64,000 nt of DNA from Bemisia tabaci (lineage: Eukaryota > Arthropoda > Insecta > Hemiptera > Aleyrodidae), in NCBI RefSeq assembly GCF_918797505.1, contig NC_092795.1:21935131-21999130 (forward strand). The letters are read 5' to 3'. Made by a program: the position numbers and the translations under genes. Below are positions 48,838 through 60,119 of the stretch, piece by piece. Each line of letters starts with the position of its first letter. Within the stretch, counting starts at the first letter, position 1. The notes beneath the pieces are model-generated. The model was given only the letters and a program-made list of their open reading frames with translations, had not been told where the DNA came from and did not search any database.

Positions 48838-51012
48838 TCCCTTTTCAAGATAACGAAACGGAAGCTCGCCTCGAGCCCTAAGAGTAGACGAACATCAAAA
48901 GGTGATTTCGCTTTGACTTTTAGCATAAAGTTTAATCTGCTAGATAAGTAACGTCGATCGTTTGAATCGCGAAATCCTCGTGTTTTAGGCGATAATGAAT
49001 GAATATTAAGAGGAATAATTGAGTGATCAGAAGTATGCTCTCTTGAAGCTCAAGGAACAGTTTCGCGTCGTGATAAAATAAAATATACCAATTAAATAAA
49101 TTACCGAGTGAAATTCAGCTCTCTCTAATTGTAGTATCTTCGGCCAGCCTCTTGTTTAGTGGCAGCGCGTATAATTGGGAGGAGGTTTATACCTCTCCCT
49201 TTTTCTTGGGAAGCTCTCGGCTCCTTCAATCGAAAAAAACCATGACAAGGTCAAAAATGAAGTAACTCTATTTACTCAACAAAAGTTCACTCAGATTTGA
49301 TGTACAACTATGACCGGCGTATGATCTTCTTCTTTGTTCAAAAGTTCGCTATTCCCGCGGCGAACAAAGAAGAAACGAAAGTCAAGCTAATTGTACATAA
49401 GTTGAATCTCGCATCGAACTAATTTGCCGAACAATGTTCTACTGTGGCATAATTTTTTCGAGTTCTGATAATTTCTCGGCAACATCAAAGGAACAGAGTA
49501 TCAAAGGAGGAAGGAAATATTTGCAAAATTGAGCTTCAGATTTTTCTCGGACGCACAAGTTTGTGCACGTTCGATGACTGATTTGATTTCCCTTGTTCTT
49601 TCGTAAAACGAGAGAAAATAATTATTCTAAATATACAATAGTCTAAGGAAATTCTGCTATAAAATTTGCGTTTATACAAAAGATTTGTAATTTTCGATTT
49701 ATTTATTTATTTTTTGTCATACATTTAAAAGTGCTACTTAAGATATCTCGAAAATCTCTAAAAAAGTAACAGAAACATTTCATGAGATTGTCTTTAGGCA
49801 ATAATTTGTCAATTGAGATTTTCGGAGGTCAATAATCCCTGATAATCATGGTAATTAAATTTTTCGGTGAAAATTCCGCGTATTTTGTGGTGCATCGACT
49901 TTTTTCCTTCTTCGGGACGGTGTTTTTAAATTTAGACCACAGGGAAAAAATAATGATTTAAAAAAAAAAAAATAAAAAAAAATCTCTCAAGTCTTGAAGA
50001 TTTGCCGACTTAGTTCGGATGACGATTTAAAACCAATCTTTCTCCTTTTTTTCGTGACTATTTTTTGCTCCTTTGAAGAATCTTCCATAGCACCGGGAAA
50101 ATATGACGAATTCCTGCAAGAGACCTCCAACGATGCAAAACCCGAAAAGTCCCTAAAAATGTAGGGCAAGGAGTTGAGAAAAGCGGAGTATTTCGGGCAA
50201 AATGGCAGCGTCGAGTGCAATGAATGCAGATCAATAGTGGCGGAGCAGTTCGCATGGGTTAACCCTCGACGTCGTTGCAGAGCTCGGGTTCTCGCATGAT
50301 GCGAGATGCTGGGCAGATCCGCGTCGCGGCGCTGCGTTAGCGCTTGCTCAGATAACTCGCCTACGACAGATTTGTCCAGAGTGGGAGTCCTGCCGCACCG
50401 CATTCACGTTCCCACTGCTTCGCCCTTTATTCTTCGCCCAAGCCGGCAACAGGGCAAAAGTCGCCATTGCCAAAGTTCCGCTCGGCGGCCCGATTTTTGA
50501 AAGTTTAAGACATCGAAATGCGGTATACAGGGTGATGTCCCCCAGGGGGCGGGGCGGGGTGGGGGTGGAGTTAAATCCCGTGTTCTATGGGTTAAAATGG
50601 AGCGAGTACATCAGAAAAGAACCAACCCACATTCAGTTGAAACTGAGAAAAAGTGGTTTGAAGATTTATTGCTGCATAAGGCTCAACGTCAAATATAAAA
50701 TTTAACTCCTCTTTTCACAAAAAAATGTTTTTTTTTTTCCCAGACACTCAGTTTTTGGCTGGAAAAAATATCCGGCTAGTGAAACTCAAAAACTTTCAAA
50801 CTCAATTTTTTCGATAATGAGGGTTGGTTCCTCTCTAATAAACTCGAATCAGAGAAGTCTTTTTTGCTTACATGAATGTTTTTAAAAATTGCTTTTTAAG
50901 GGGGTCACAGCACCCTAAAGTTCTGGGATCTAAATAATTTTTCCCGCATTTTGGCAACATTAATGCACCGAATGTTATGAAAATTAGTATGCACTCATAA
51001 CTTGATACGGTG
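48838..51012. other. Intergenic stretch without a supported gene
   Basis: The sequence is mostly AT-rich with a GC-richer island at ~50150-50600. A 138-codon minus-strand frame (49987-50403) ends in a Lys/Ser-rich tail but has no recognisable domain, and competing frames are open on both strands. A C-run/G-run and low-complexity A tract occur at 49960-49985 and 50545-50570. Confidence 0.4.
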
Positions 51013-51265
51013 TATCAATGGCTAAAGTGCAATATCACGTATCTCCGTTTGCAATGCCGCAGACTTCTGGTCTTACTTTATTTTCTCTTTGAAAAACCAG
51101 TCAACTTCTTGAAAACTATCTTAATTTTTCTTCTCTGTCGACGGAATATTCTGTAAAAATTTCAAGCAATGAAGTTGGCCTGCTTCTCTTCAAAGAAGAA
51201 AAATTAGAGCGGTAATTTGGAAAATTGCTATGGAGATACATGGTCTCGCATTCTAGTCATCGATA
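51013..51265. mobile_element. MITE family B copy (TATCRATGGCTAAAGTGC termini)
   Basis: The left end TATCAATGGCTAAAGTGCAA, TATCACGTATCTCCGTTTGC is inverted at the right as GGAGATACATGGTCTCGCAT, TCTAGTCATCGATA. The internal ATGCCGCAGACTTCTGGTCT, TACTTTATTTTCTCTTTGAA matches the family layout, as in 31951-32236. Confidence 0.85.
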
Positions 51266-51824
51266 GTCATTAATGACATCAGTAAATCGAAATGTGAAAT
51301 TTCAGTTAAAAGTGGAGACTTGGTTTCTCTGAACTAAGTCAACGTAGCATTGTTCCTGTCAAATGTTCAGATTTTTCCGAATGTAAAATGGAACCTTCAC
51401 TCTTCTTTACAATTCACATTGGGTTGTTGTACATTTTTATTTCCTGGAGAAAGGTATATTAAAAGCATATAGCAAGTAGAAGCAAAACCATAGATCTTTA
51501 TTAGTCTCTATTTTCAATTCTTCTCTTACAAAATTTTCCTAATAAAACGCACATTTTGTTATTTCGGCATCAGCTTTCTATTTCGATTCGCGAGTTCTGG
51601 ATAACCTACCGAGACTCTTCTAAGACCGTATTTGTGTGGGGAATTTTTTTAAAGAAAATAGACGGACAATATTTTACTGATAACATTTGATTGAAAATTA
51701 TGACGATGAGATTATTAAACCAGACAATGCTCTAAAACAACGTATCTCTGTTTGCAACGGTGGAGACTTTCAGTCGTACTTCATTTTTTCTTCGTACGTC
51801 TTCACGATGATCACAACCATCGGA

Positions 51825-52112
51825 TGCAACTATACGTGCTCGATGGATGTCCGTGTTGCGTGCGAAAAATTGAAGGCGCTTTGAGTTTCCTTGCCTGCAC
51901 AGTGTAGCATCTCCGATCGCATCGTAGCGCATACGAGCGGCAACGTTAGACTCACCGGTTGGATGATGTTTTAATTACGTTATAAATATGCAAAGTCCGT
52001 CCTTTCAAAGGTCTGTGGAAGTTTAAATTGCAAAAAGAAAAAAAAAGAGACTTCCACGCGAGGCAAATTCCAGGCGGTTCGGTCTACAGACTAATATGTA
52101 GAGCGAGCGTGC
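51825..52112 (-). mobile_element. GCTCTACATATTAGTCTGTAG-family repeat, inverted copy
   Basis: Read on the minus strand, it runs from CTCTACATATTAGTCTGTAG through TTTGCCTCGCG, TTTTGCAATTT, GACTTTGCATATTTATAACG and AAGCGCCTTCAATTTTTCGC to ACGGACATCCATCGAGC. The same blocks in the same order occur on the plus strand at 54841-55215. The solitary AACACGGACATCC-like end also occurs near 31150-31200 and 37060-37100. Confidence 0.7.
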
Positions 52113-52740
52113 AATGAAATTCTAAGGATGGATTTTAAAATGAAGGCATAATACAGAATAGGTTCAGTATTTCTCTAAATAAACGAGCACGGTTCTCGTA
52201 ATAGGGTTATTTGGTCAAATCATGTGGCTTCCTTCTATTCGTGGAAAACGACCGGAATGCATGTAACGGAATTGGTCATCTATTCTACGAAAGTCTGTAA
52301 AAACTAAGAAGTTCCTCTCCGCAAATTCGCAGTTTGGATAAATTGCGCGCAATGGGTAAGTCGCAAACTTTTGCTTAAACGGAATGCAAACTCATCAAAC
52401 AGCGGAAAAAGGAAGCGTTTCTTACTGAAAATAAAAAAAAAATTAATTAAAAAACCACGGTGTGGATATCGGGAAAGTCGAAAATTTACTCCTAACTCCA
52501 TCTCGGTAGTTTCATCCCAAGCGAGACTGAAAATAGACCTCCTCCTTGTGTCGTAGTTTTTCAATGAAAAAAAGAAAAAAAATATCGCAACGAACGATAA
52601 TCATCCGTCATCTTCTCTGACCTGCTTCTCAAAAGTTTAATGAGAGGACGTACTTACGTTGTTTTTTTATGTCAGGAACTGTGCCACCGCAAGACAACGG
52701 CCGTTTTCAGTGTTAAGCAGTTGCGCGGCTTCGTATCAAA

Positions 52741-52882
52741 TGGACTTCATTTTGCAGCAATTAGGAACTATTATTACTGGCTCATCTTTAAAAATACGTA
52801 TGTACGTAGGGATACTAATGGTACATACGCTGTTTCTTAATGGAGCCAAACATTGTAGTTCCAGATCGCAAAATGTAATCCA
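52741..52882. mobile_element. Palindromic MITE, GGACTACATTTTGC family, copy 4
   Basis: TGGACTTCATTTTGCAGCAA, TTAGGAACTATTATTACTGG, CTCATCTTTAAAAA...GGTACATACGCTGTTTCTTA, TGGAGCCAAACATTGTAGTT, CCAGATCGCAAAATGTAATC, CA matches the 28390-28531 copy along its length with moderate divergence. Confidence 0.8.
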
Positions 52883-53508
52883 AATCTCCGTTTGGCTGGA
52901 AAAAGGGCGTATCTACACTCAGAGATGAGTCTTGGAAAGCTTTGAGTTTCATGGACCACCTGGTTCATTTTTGAAAGTCCCTAACACTGTTTCCCCTCAA
53001 TTGAAATCTGTTAAAAATATCGATTTTAGGTGGGGCAAGCTACTTATCCACGTATTGATAATTTTATAAATAAACTGAGGAAAAACAGTGGTGCCAACTT
53101 TCAAAAATCGCCACTGGACCAGGTTCATCGCGAAAAGTAGTTGAACCTTTTGTCAGGAGAAAGACGTAATTATGCATGTCTTTGCCACGATAGACGAACT
53201 ATCCGAATCCGCTATGCGAAATTTTTCTACCCAGATTGTTTAGTCAGGGGTGAATTTCAGACCTTTTCATTGCAATCATCGTGATTTTCAAGTCAATTTT
53301 CTTCAAAGCCACTTCTCTTTTCGTTCTTACAAAAGTTTCGGGCAACAGAATCTCTCTAGTCGTCTTAATGTCTCACATTTACCAGTGTGTTTTAGGCTTA
53401 GTTCTATCAACCTCCGTTAAGAATCGAAGATTAAAGATTTCTAGTACCAAAATGACATGAAAAAAGTGTCAGGATTTATCCCCTAAAATTTTGGTACTGC
53501 CCCAATTT

Positions 53509-53624
53509 GTTGGATGAAGTGGACATTTCCAATTAATTATGGTAGTACCGAAACATTTGGGTCAGTAGCCTAATTTATTGAGCTGTTCTACCACAATTAA
53601 TTGGAGATGTCCATATCATCCAAC
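53509..53624. mobile_element. 116 bp inverted-repeat miniature element
   Basis: GTTGGATGAAGTGGACATTT, CCAATTAATTATGGTAG pairs with CTACCACAATTAATTGGAGA, TGTCCATATCATCCAAC, ~37 bp arms with a ~42 bp loop. It is likely a very small MITE. No target duplication could be defined. Confidence 0.65.
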
Positions 53625-54401
53625 AACTTCCTGTTTTTCCCCCCGTGGATCAATCGACGTCGGAGATGTTAAACGGATCATCATGCAATATAGGTAACCC
53701 TATAACCATGCAAAACAGCATTCAAATTATGTTCTCAGAGAAGTTGTTTCTTTTAGGACCTCCAAGAAAAAGTGTTTTTTTTCTGCCTCTTTCGGAAAAG
53801 CTAAAGATCTGATCGACATATAGTTAAAAAGAAACCTTAGGTATGTTACTAGAAGCCTTTAGACAATTTTTACCTTGATTTCAAAAATTGATCTGATACC
53901 TACTGCAGCATTGTAAATGTTGCATAATTTTATTTTTAAATTATGAATGTACTTGCACTGCTGTATGCGGACTAAAAATTATAAAGAACATTTTCTGAGT
54001 ACATATGATATTTCATTTCAATTATATTTGAATTGTCTCTACAGACTCGTGAAAAAAGAGGGCAGTTTTTCTGCCAGGGGCAGCAGAAACGGGCCTGTAT
54101 AGAAAGTTAGAATCCTAACCTATTGCTGATACCGGGTTGATGACCTAAAACGACGATCAAGTTGAAGTTGTGTCTTGCAATGGGTCAGTTGCAGGGGATC
54201 CAATCAAACTGCACGTTTTCTCTCCTCCCGCGGATCTTGTACCGAGGCCAACTATTTTTCGTGTTGTTTCAATACATACTTGCCGAGTTCAAACTCGAAG
54301 AGTTCCTCTTATTGATCTCACCGTGCTTTAAACCCTCCGGCATGAACTGAATCGGGGCAACCAATTTCACGGGATATAGAATCAAAGCATGATTCTATTC
54401 C

Positions 54402-54799
54402 CAGGGTTGCCGCCGCGGCGGTCTGGAAAATCAGGGAACTTGCAACGATCGAGAAATGTCAGGGAATTCGTGGGAATGGTAAGGGAATTTTTGATTCATC
54501 CACTAAACACTGAAACATATCACTGATCTTCCGACTATTTACCCATTCTGGCCGTTTGTAAGGTTAATCACCTTTTAACCAGCTACTGATTGTCTTTTTT
54601 AACTATTTGCACAGGGGGATTTGTCAGGGAAATTTTGTCCAAAGTTTAGCGAAAGTTAGCGTATTATGTAAAAGTGAATATTTTGTTCAAAGGCTAGGGA
54701 AAGTTAGGGAATTAGAAAATTTTGGAGACAGGGAAGAAAAATAGCAATAAATCACGGAAAGTCAGGGAATTTGGAGATGAAGAAATTATGGCAACCCTG
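54402..54799. mobile_element. CAGGGTTGCCA-family element, longest copy (398 bp), with GTCAGGGAA sub-repeats
   Basis: The ends CAGGGTTGCC and GGCAACCCTG are perfect inverted repeats. Copies of the GTCAGGGAA / TCAGGGAATT motif and decayed variants lie near both ends. The interior CACTGATCTTCCGACTATTT...CAAAGTTTAGCGAAAGTTAG matches 8163-8418. The family is represented at least five times in the window. Confidence 0.88.
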
Positions 54800-54840
54800 A
54801 TTCCCTAAGAATTTTGCAGCTCGTCCTTTTTTTTGCAGTG

Positions 54841-55215
54841 CACGTTCGCTCTACATATTAGTCTGTAGAACGAGTCGTCTCAAATTTGCCTCGCGGAGAG
54901 ATATATTTTTTCCTTTTTGCAATTTTAACTGCTACAGACCTTAGAAAGGACAAAGTAGGGGAGTTTATTTTTACAAGATATGCCTCAACATCGGAGGCCA
55001 TCTACATTTCTAGGAAAATCGGACTTTGCATATTTATAATGTAATTAAAACATTTTCAAACCGATGAGTCTAACGATGCCGTGAGTGTTGCGCTACGATC
55101 AGGCGGGCGACGAAGCGAAGCGACAATACACTAAGCAGGCGAAGAAACCCAAAGCGCCTTCAATTTTCCGCATGCAACACGGACATCCACCGAGCTCGAA
55201 TAGTTGCATCCACTT
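54841..55215 (+). mobile_element. GCTCTACATATTAGTCTGTAG-family repeat, plus-oriented copy
   Basis: It is the inverse counterpart of 51825-52112, from CGCTCTACATATTAGTCTGT to ATGCAACACGGACATCCACC, GAGCTCGAATAGTTGCATCC, with an extra ~80 bp containing GGTCGCCC-like GC-rich sequence (CAGGCGGGCGACGAAGCGAA). The outer termini are not defined. Confidence 0.65.
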
Positions 55216-56346
55216 TTATCTCGTCATCATCGCAAAGACGTTGCTTTGCATCCGTTCCACGGGCTTCGGCCAGGATTGTAATTTCTAGTCGGAGGCACCT
55301 TGTTCAATCTCTGTAAATAATAAGTATCACAATAATGTTAAAATTCAAGATCCGCTGCTATGAATTTCAAACTGCAGTAAGAGTTTAAATTTCGGATTGG
55401 CAATGACCCTTTCAGATTTGACGTTATCAAATCGCAAGCTGCTGTTTTCTGCATATTTAATACTTCGAAAATGAAGAGTGCGTATCCTCTTTGCAACGTT
55501 ACAACATTTCCGATTACTTATGTTTTATTTTTTCTAAAGGAAATCGATCAAATTATTTCATTGAAATACCCTGCGCATATGTTTGAATAAATAAAGAAAA
55601 GTCAAAAAAAATTTCAAGATGAAATACCATTCACCCATGTTTTGTAAAAAGAAACCTTTCCTGATTTCTTATTACTGTACGACAAAGGTTCAGGACAGGA
55701 AATTTTTTTAGAATTTTTAAAAAAATAAAATTCATAAATATATAGCGATCATGAAGGATTTTTTCCTCGCCGTTTACAGCGAGTGTTTCAATTGCTTTTC
55801 GAGAGTTTTATATCGAGAGACACTATGTCTCGCTCGTTTGATAATAAGCTTCGAAAATGTATAGCTAAGCGCGGGAAAACAACCTCTTGTCCTTAGATAG
55901 GGACGTTTATCACCTACACTCACCATAATCCCATGGAAATCAAGAGTTTTTGCGTACAAATTCGTTATTCGATTAGTGACGGTTGGACCAAACGTGTGGC
56001 ACGGAATTCCAGGCATGAAAGCGAGGAATGCTGCGAAATAAAAATTTCTCTACAACTGTCGCAGTCAGAAAATTAACTGCCGAAACTTTGCCAGAAAAGA
56101 TGTGAAAGGCATGAAAAACGAGTTTCTCCGGAAATAATAGGAAATCACAAGTGCTCAGAAGCTTTCATGTATGTTGAATATTGTTCTCCTCGTGAATTAT
56201 TGTTGTTCCTAACGGCTTTTTCTCGTTGTTAAAAGACGTAAGTCAATTTGAAGAAAATTGAATGAGCGTGCAGTTCCTTCATCCATAAAACCAATGACGA
56301 TGAACGGAATACTATTGTTATATTTTCAACTTTTATTGCAACCAGT
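55216..56346. other. AT-rich stretch with no feature supported
   Basis: No exon with plausible splice sites, no RNA gene and no repeat shared with the rest of the window was recognised in this 1.1 kb. Confidence 0.4.
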
Positions 56347-56597
56347 GGGCTGATTGTTGAAATTGTTAGACAAAACGATAGACAAAGAAGTTATAGCGTA
56401 TATAAAGTGATCCTATTGGTTGGTATGGATGTTTCCTATAGACTAAATGAGAAAATGATGAACTAACTAGCGGGTCTCGTTGGTCGTTAGTTAGACCTTT
56501 GTCCATTGCAACCACCCACTTCCACCAATAGGATTCTTCCGTATCCCTGTTGTCTTCTTTGTGTATAGCTTTATCTACCAATTTCAACAATTAGCCC
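56347..56597. mobile_element. ~251 bp MITE with GGGCTGATTGTTGAAATTG termini
   Basis: The left GGGCTGATTGTTGAAATTGT, TAGACAAAACGATAGACAAA and right TGTATAGCTTTATCTACCAA, TTTCAACAATTAGCCC are inverted repeats. CCTATTGGTTGG near the left and CCACCAATAGG near the right form an inner pair. The TIR matches the core of the foldback at 59547-59979 (CAGCCTGATTGTTRAAAT), so the two are related. Confidence 0.8.
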
Positions 56598-56674
56598 TTA
56601 GTGAATGTTTTCTGATTTTTAATTTTCTACGTTTATGAAAATTTTTTAAAAATGTATCCATTTCTTTGTTCTAG

Positions 56675-56724
56675 GTGAGGTTGGATCTTCGTTCTAACCA
56701 AAACGCTCGTTCACTGCCGATATG
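56675..56724 (+). other. Candidate 5' UTR exon ending in a start codon (unrecognised plus-strand gene)
   Basis: A strong acceptor (TTTCTTTGTTCTAG) is followed by 50 bases, GTGAGGTTGGATCTTCGTTC...CACTGCCGATATG, and an excellent donor, GTAAGC, directly after the ATG. An exon whose last codon is the initiator is a known layout, and RpL19 in this window is nearly the same. No downstream exon in phase could be found before the window ends, so the host gene is unknown. Confidence 0.3.
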
Positions 56725-57367
56725 GTAAGCCTATTTTAAATTATTTTCAATAATTTATTTCTTAAATTTAATTGTTCATGTTAATGACTGAAATCTATCG
56801 CAGTAAACTTTTTCAATGGCGTTCAGGTCCATACAGGGGCTAGGGCTCTATGATCCCCCTTTGCGCACTTTTCTGATGTAAGGATCAAGGCTTCATGTCG
56901 AATTATCATGCATTACGGGAATGTCGGAAGAGAGCCTATACTCTCGCAGAAATCGCTCACCTTTTTGAATAAAAATGTGTTTCTTCTCTAAGTTATACGT
57001 ACATTAAGCATTCGGAGATGTCATTTTAACTGAAACTGAGAGGGGGCAAAATTCGTTATGCGGGGACGAAAGTCTAGGATATCTACAGAAATTCATTCAT
57101 CAGAATTCATTCAGTGAAATATCAACTTTTTCAGTCTTAGCAGCTGCTTATTTTCTCATTCCCCTGAATAAATCCAATTAAACCCTGGAAACATTAGAAT
57201 ATTCTGAAGATATTCCAAGATTTTATATTTGATTCACCGTCGGAACAGACACCTCGAGCATCGAGACAGTATTGAGACAGCTTTCTCAGACAGTACCGAG
57301 ACAGCTCTCTCAGATTATTCCATTGAGAGTATGTTCTCAGAAAAGTTGCAAGATCACAGAGAGGAAT

Positions 57368-57621
57368 GGACCGTGTAAGCAGAAAGAAATCAAGCCACTA
57401 GTGCCGATGAGCTATTGCCAAATTTGATCAGGCCGTATAATTTTTTTCACGAAAACTGTTGTGCGAATATTTATATAATTTTCAGTAAATTTTCTGTAAA
57501 GTAAGAGGCAAATTTCTTAAAATTTTCAAAGGAATTCGTCCAAACGGTCGCGTAATAAATTAAATTGTCCGGTTTAAAAAATAGCTGATGTGGCTCGGTT
57601 CCTTTCTGCTAAACGCGGTCC
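57368..57621. mobile_element. ~254 bp MITE, GGACCGCGTTTAGCAGAAAGGAACC terminal family
   Basis: The left GGACCGTGTAAGCAGAAAGA, AATCAAGCCACTAGTG...GAGCTATTGCCAAATTTGAT is inverted at the right as AATAGCTGATGTGGCTCGGT, TCCTTTCTGCTAAACGCGGT, CC. A partial copy lies at 43901-44040. The AT-rich centre lacks coding potential. Confidence 0.8.
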
Positions 57622-57660
57622 AAATGTGGGTAAGTTTATGCTACCTGCTCGAAACGCGCA

Positions 57661-57738
57661 TTGGCGCCTACAAACCTAAGGGGATACTTCAAGCATTGCG
57701 CAATGCGTGAAGTGGCCCCTTAGGTTTGTAGGCGTCGG
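57661..57738. repeat. Solitary central hairpin of the CCCTGGTAAAA element
   Basis: TTGGCGCCTACAAACCTAAG, GGGATACTTCAAGC, GCGCAATGCGTGAAGTGGCC, CCTTAGGTTTGTAGGCGTCG is the hairpin core found in three larger copies (34.6, 43.0 and 46.2 kb), but here the rest of the element is absent. The arms are ~33 bp. Confidence 0.8.
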
Positions 57739-57961
57739 TAGGTACCAATACCAAGAAGAAAGAAGCCAAAGAACAACCAAGAAGCTGTGAATTGTCAGCG
57801 AAACTTACGTAAAAGCACATAACTCACAAGTTTTACACTTAAGTCTTTTGTGTAACACTGTAGACACGTGCAAAGTATTTGTTCCAAACCCTGGATGGTT
57901 CGCTAATTCGGTTTTGGAATAAATACTTGTGCTGAAGTCAGTCTAAATGTGCCTCAAGGGG

Positions 57962-58410
57962 GACGAAATGGGGGGGGGGGGGTATGAAATAATTATACCC
58001 TAACTTAGAGGGACTGTGCATCAATTACGCGAAGAATGCTCAATAGTTCCGATAATTGACCCTCTGCCGAAAATTAAACTCAAAGTTTGATGACAGAAAA
58101 TTGGAAATTCGAGAAAAACACTCACCGTTAAAGTTTCTGTTCGTATCATTCTAGAACACTGGGTTGCTCTGATGTCACTTTTCGAAACGATTAAGTTAAA
58201 AGCTCATAACATCGTTTATAAATGGTCGAGTTATGGTCTGAAAATTTGACTCAACGTTTGAGAGCATGGACGCAGCTAGGATTTTTTTGTTGGGGGGGGG
58301 GGGGGGGTTGAAAGACATTCATTGGGACGTCCTCAGCTCCAAATAAACGTTAAAGAATCTGGGGAACTCTTCAGTCTCAAAGAAGGGGGGTCGGGGGGGG
58401 GGGGGCTCTC
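57962..58410. repeat. Three poly(G) tracts in a low-complexity stretch
   Basis: Uninterrupted G runs of about 12-17 occur near 57970, 58295 and 58395. They could form G-quadruplexes or be slippage products. Counterpart C runs occur at 29077-29091 and 62150-62166. Confidence 0.7.
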
Positions 58411-58929
58411 CGGGAAAATTTTAAAAAATTAAGAGGTCTCATGGGCGATTTTGAGCTATTCTCTTTGAAAAATGTATCCAATTGCGATTGCAAAGATGAA
58501 AGATGTGTCAAGGTTTTACTCGGCCAAATTCCTCGGACCCTTTCGGAAGTATTTCTTACTATGGGAAGGACCATTTCGATTTTTGGAGACGGTGAAGGTA
58601 GACCCTCGGCCACTTCTAGTTTCTGCCGATGTTTCGAAGTATTAGAAAGTGTTAAGCAGCAAAAACTGAAAATCGATATATTTTATTCCAAACCGGTTTT
58701 TTTTCGTAAGGTCTGAGCAATTCCATCTTAAAGTACATTACGTTTGACTCATAAGAAGTCACAATTTTAAAGAAGGAAAAGAAAAAAGGGGGCCGAAAAG
58801 ATTATTCCGGAAAAGTTGGGTTTTTTGAACTGGGTATTTTTCGGTTTTTGAGTTACTTTTAAATGTGCGCATCGATTTCTATGCGTCATCTATCTTGGGA
58901 TATTCGCAAGTCAAAATTTGTTCATGATT

Positions 58930-59045
58930 TAGTGATCCACTATCGAGTATCGATATTTCCCCATTTGGAGCTAGGGTAAAATATCGATTATTGAGGCGTT
59001 CGTCGAGGACACCCTGTTTATCGATCCTTTTCCGTAGGTTTAATC
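58930..59045 (+). promoter_or_regulatory. Cluster of TATCGAT (DRE-like) motifs upstream of a candidate first exon
   Basis: TATCGATA (with an adjacent TATCGAG), TATCGATT and TATCGATC fall within ~90 bp (about 58942, 58982 and 59018). In flies the DRE motif TATCGATA marks promoters of broadly expressed genes. The cluster lies ~80-180 bp upstream of the ATG at 59117, a suitable distance for a promoter. TATCGAT is also part of MITE family B ends, so a transposon origin for one or more motifs must be considered. Confidence 0.35.
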
Positions 59046-59116
59046 GACAGATCAATCGAGATATCGCAAAGCGCACGCCACGCCGCTGCATTGTAAGTGT
59101 AGCATGCGGCCGAGGA

Positions 59117-59155
59117 ATGGCGGGAGCGGGTCACGAGGACGACGGTCGATTACAA
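59117..59155 (+). CDS. Candidate first coding exon (13 codons) of a gene extending past the window
   Basis: An ATG in good context (GAGGAATGG) opens MAGAGHEDDGRLQ and meets CAA|GTAAGG, a near-consensus donor, in phase 0. The short GC-rich exon follows the DRE-like cluster at 58930-59045. No downstream exon was identified up to 64000 and no family can be named from 13 residues. Confidence 0.3.
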
Positions 59156-59546
59156 GTAAGGCGCATTTGGACGTTTAAAAGTAAACATTGAATTTAAGGG
59201 TCAAGTTCTAGTGATTCAACAATTGATCGAACGGAAGCGGTTGTTTAACTCCCGCGCCACAGGAGGCCTCATAACGCGCGGCGCGGCGCACTTCACAATC
59301 ACAACACAACTGCAAAAGATAGACGGCCTCCTCGCCTCCCCATCCCTCCACAATGATGCGCCGTCCGTCCTTTCAAAGTCTATTTTTCAACAGGCAGATA
59401 TCATGCTTTGCAGAAGCCTTTTCTATGCTTGCCAGTGTATTTTAGGTATGCTTCATAGGCAAATTGTGATCGATATCAATTGGCTTGCAACGGGCTCACA
59501 CGAAAGGTTAGCTACCCAGATTGTCCAACTCGATTCCAGAAAAACG

Positions 59547-59979
59547 GCCTGTGTCACACTATCAAAATACTCCATCAAAATGTCAAGGTCAAGTGCTGTG
59601 ATTGGTCCAAGTCATCGAATAAGCCAATCATAACACCGGCAGCCTGATTGTTAAAATGTTTTGTTTGTCGGGCGACATAGATGACATAAGTTAAAAAGTG
59701 GAGCGTGATTGGTCGGCTATGTCTTATCGCTGCTTTGTCGTGCCTTTGTCGGATTGAACTCACGACAAGCTAACGGCACCACTTAAGTTAAGTTTCCGAC
59801 AGTATGTCGTCCATTCCACCTGACAAAGGCACGACAAAGCAGCGATAAGACATAGCCGACCAATTACGCTCCGCCTTTTAACCTATGTCATTTATATCGT
59901 CCCGACAAACAAAAAATTTCAACAATCAGGCTGCTGACCTTGATACTGTGATGGCTAGCTTCAATAGTGTGACACAGGC
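59547..59979. mobile_element. Foldback element with ~160-200 bp inverted arms
   Basis: The arm GCCTGTGTCACACTATCAAA...CAGCCTGATTGTTAAAATGT, TTTGTTTGTCGGGCGACATA, GTGATTGGTCGGCTATGTCT, TATCGCTGCTTTGTCGTGCC is inverted after a ~60 bp centre (59760-59820) and ends AGTGTGACACAGGC. The right arm is shorter by one ~40 bp segment (AAGTGCTGTGATTGGTCCAA). It is related to the MITE at 56347-56597 by its CAGCCTGATTGTT core. Confidence 0.85.
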
Positions 59980-60119
59980 GAGTGGCGTTGCTCTTAAGGG
60001 GCCAGGATGAGCCTGCCTTTCCTGAATTTGAAATGGTATCATCTGCCCTGCTAAAAATATTCTCAGAACCAATGCATTTCTTTGGAATTTAAGTCGGATA
60101 TTCATAGCATAGGAAAATT

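Noticed and set aside
49987..50403. 138-codon minus-strand frame
   Set aside because: Competing frames are open on both strands and no domain or splice signal supports it.
59211..59633. 140-codon plus-strand frame after the candidate first exon
   Set aside because: Its end runs into the foldback element and it lacks family resemblance or an acceptor in phase.
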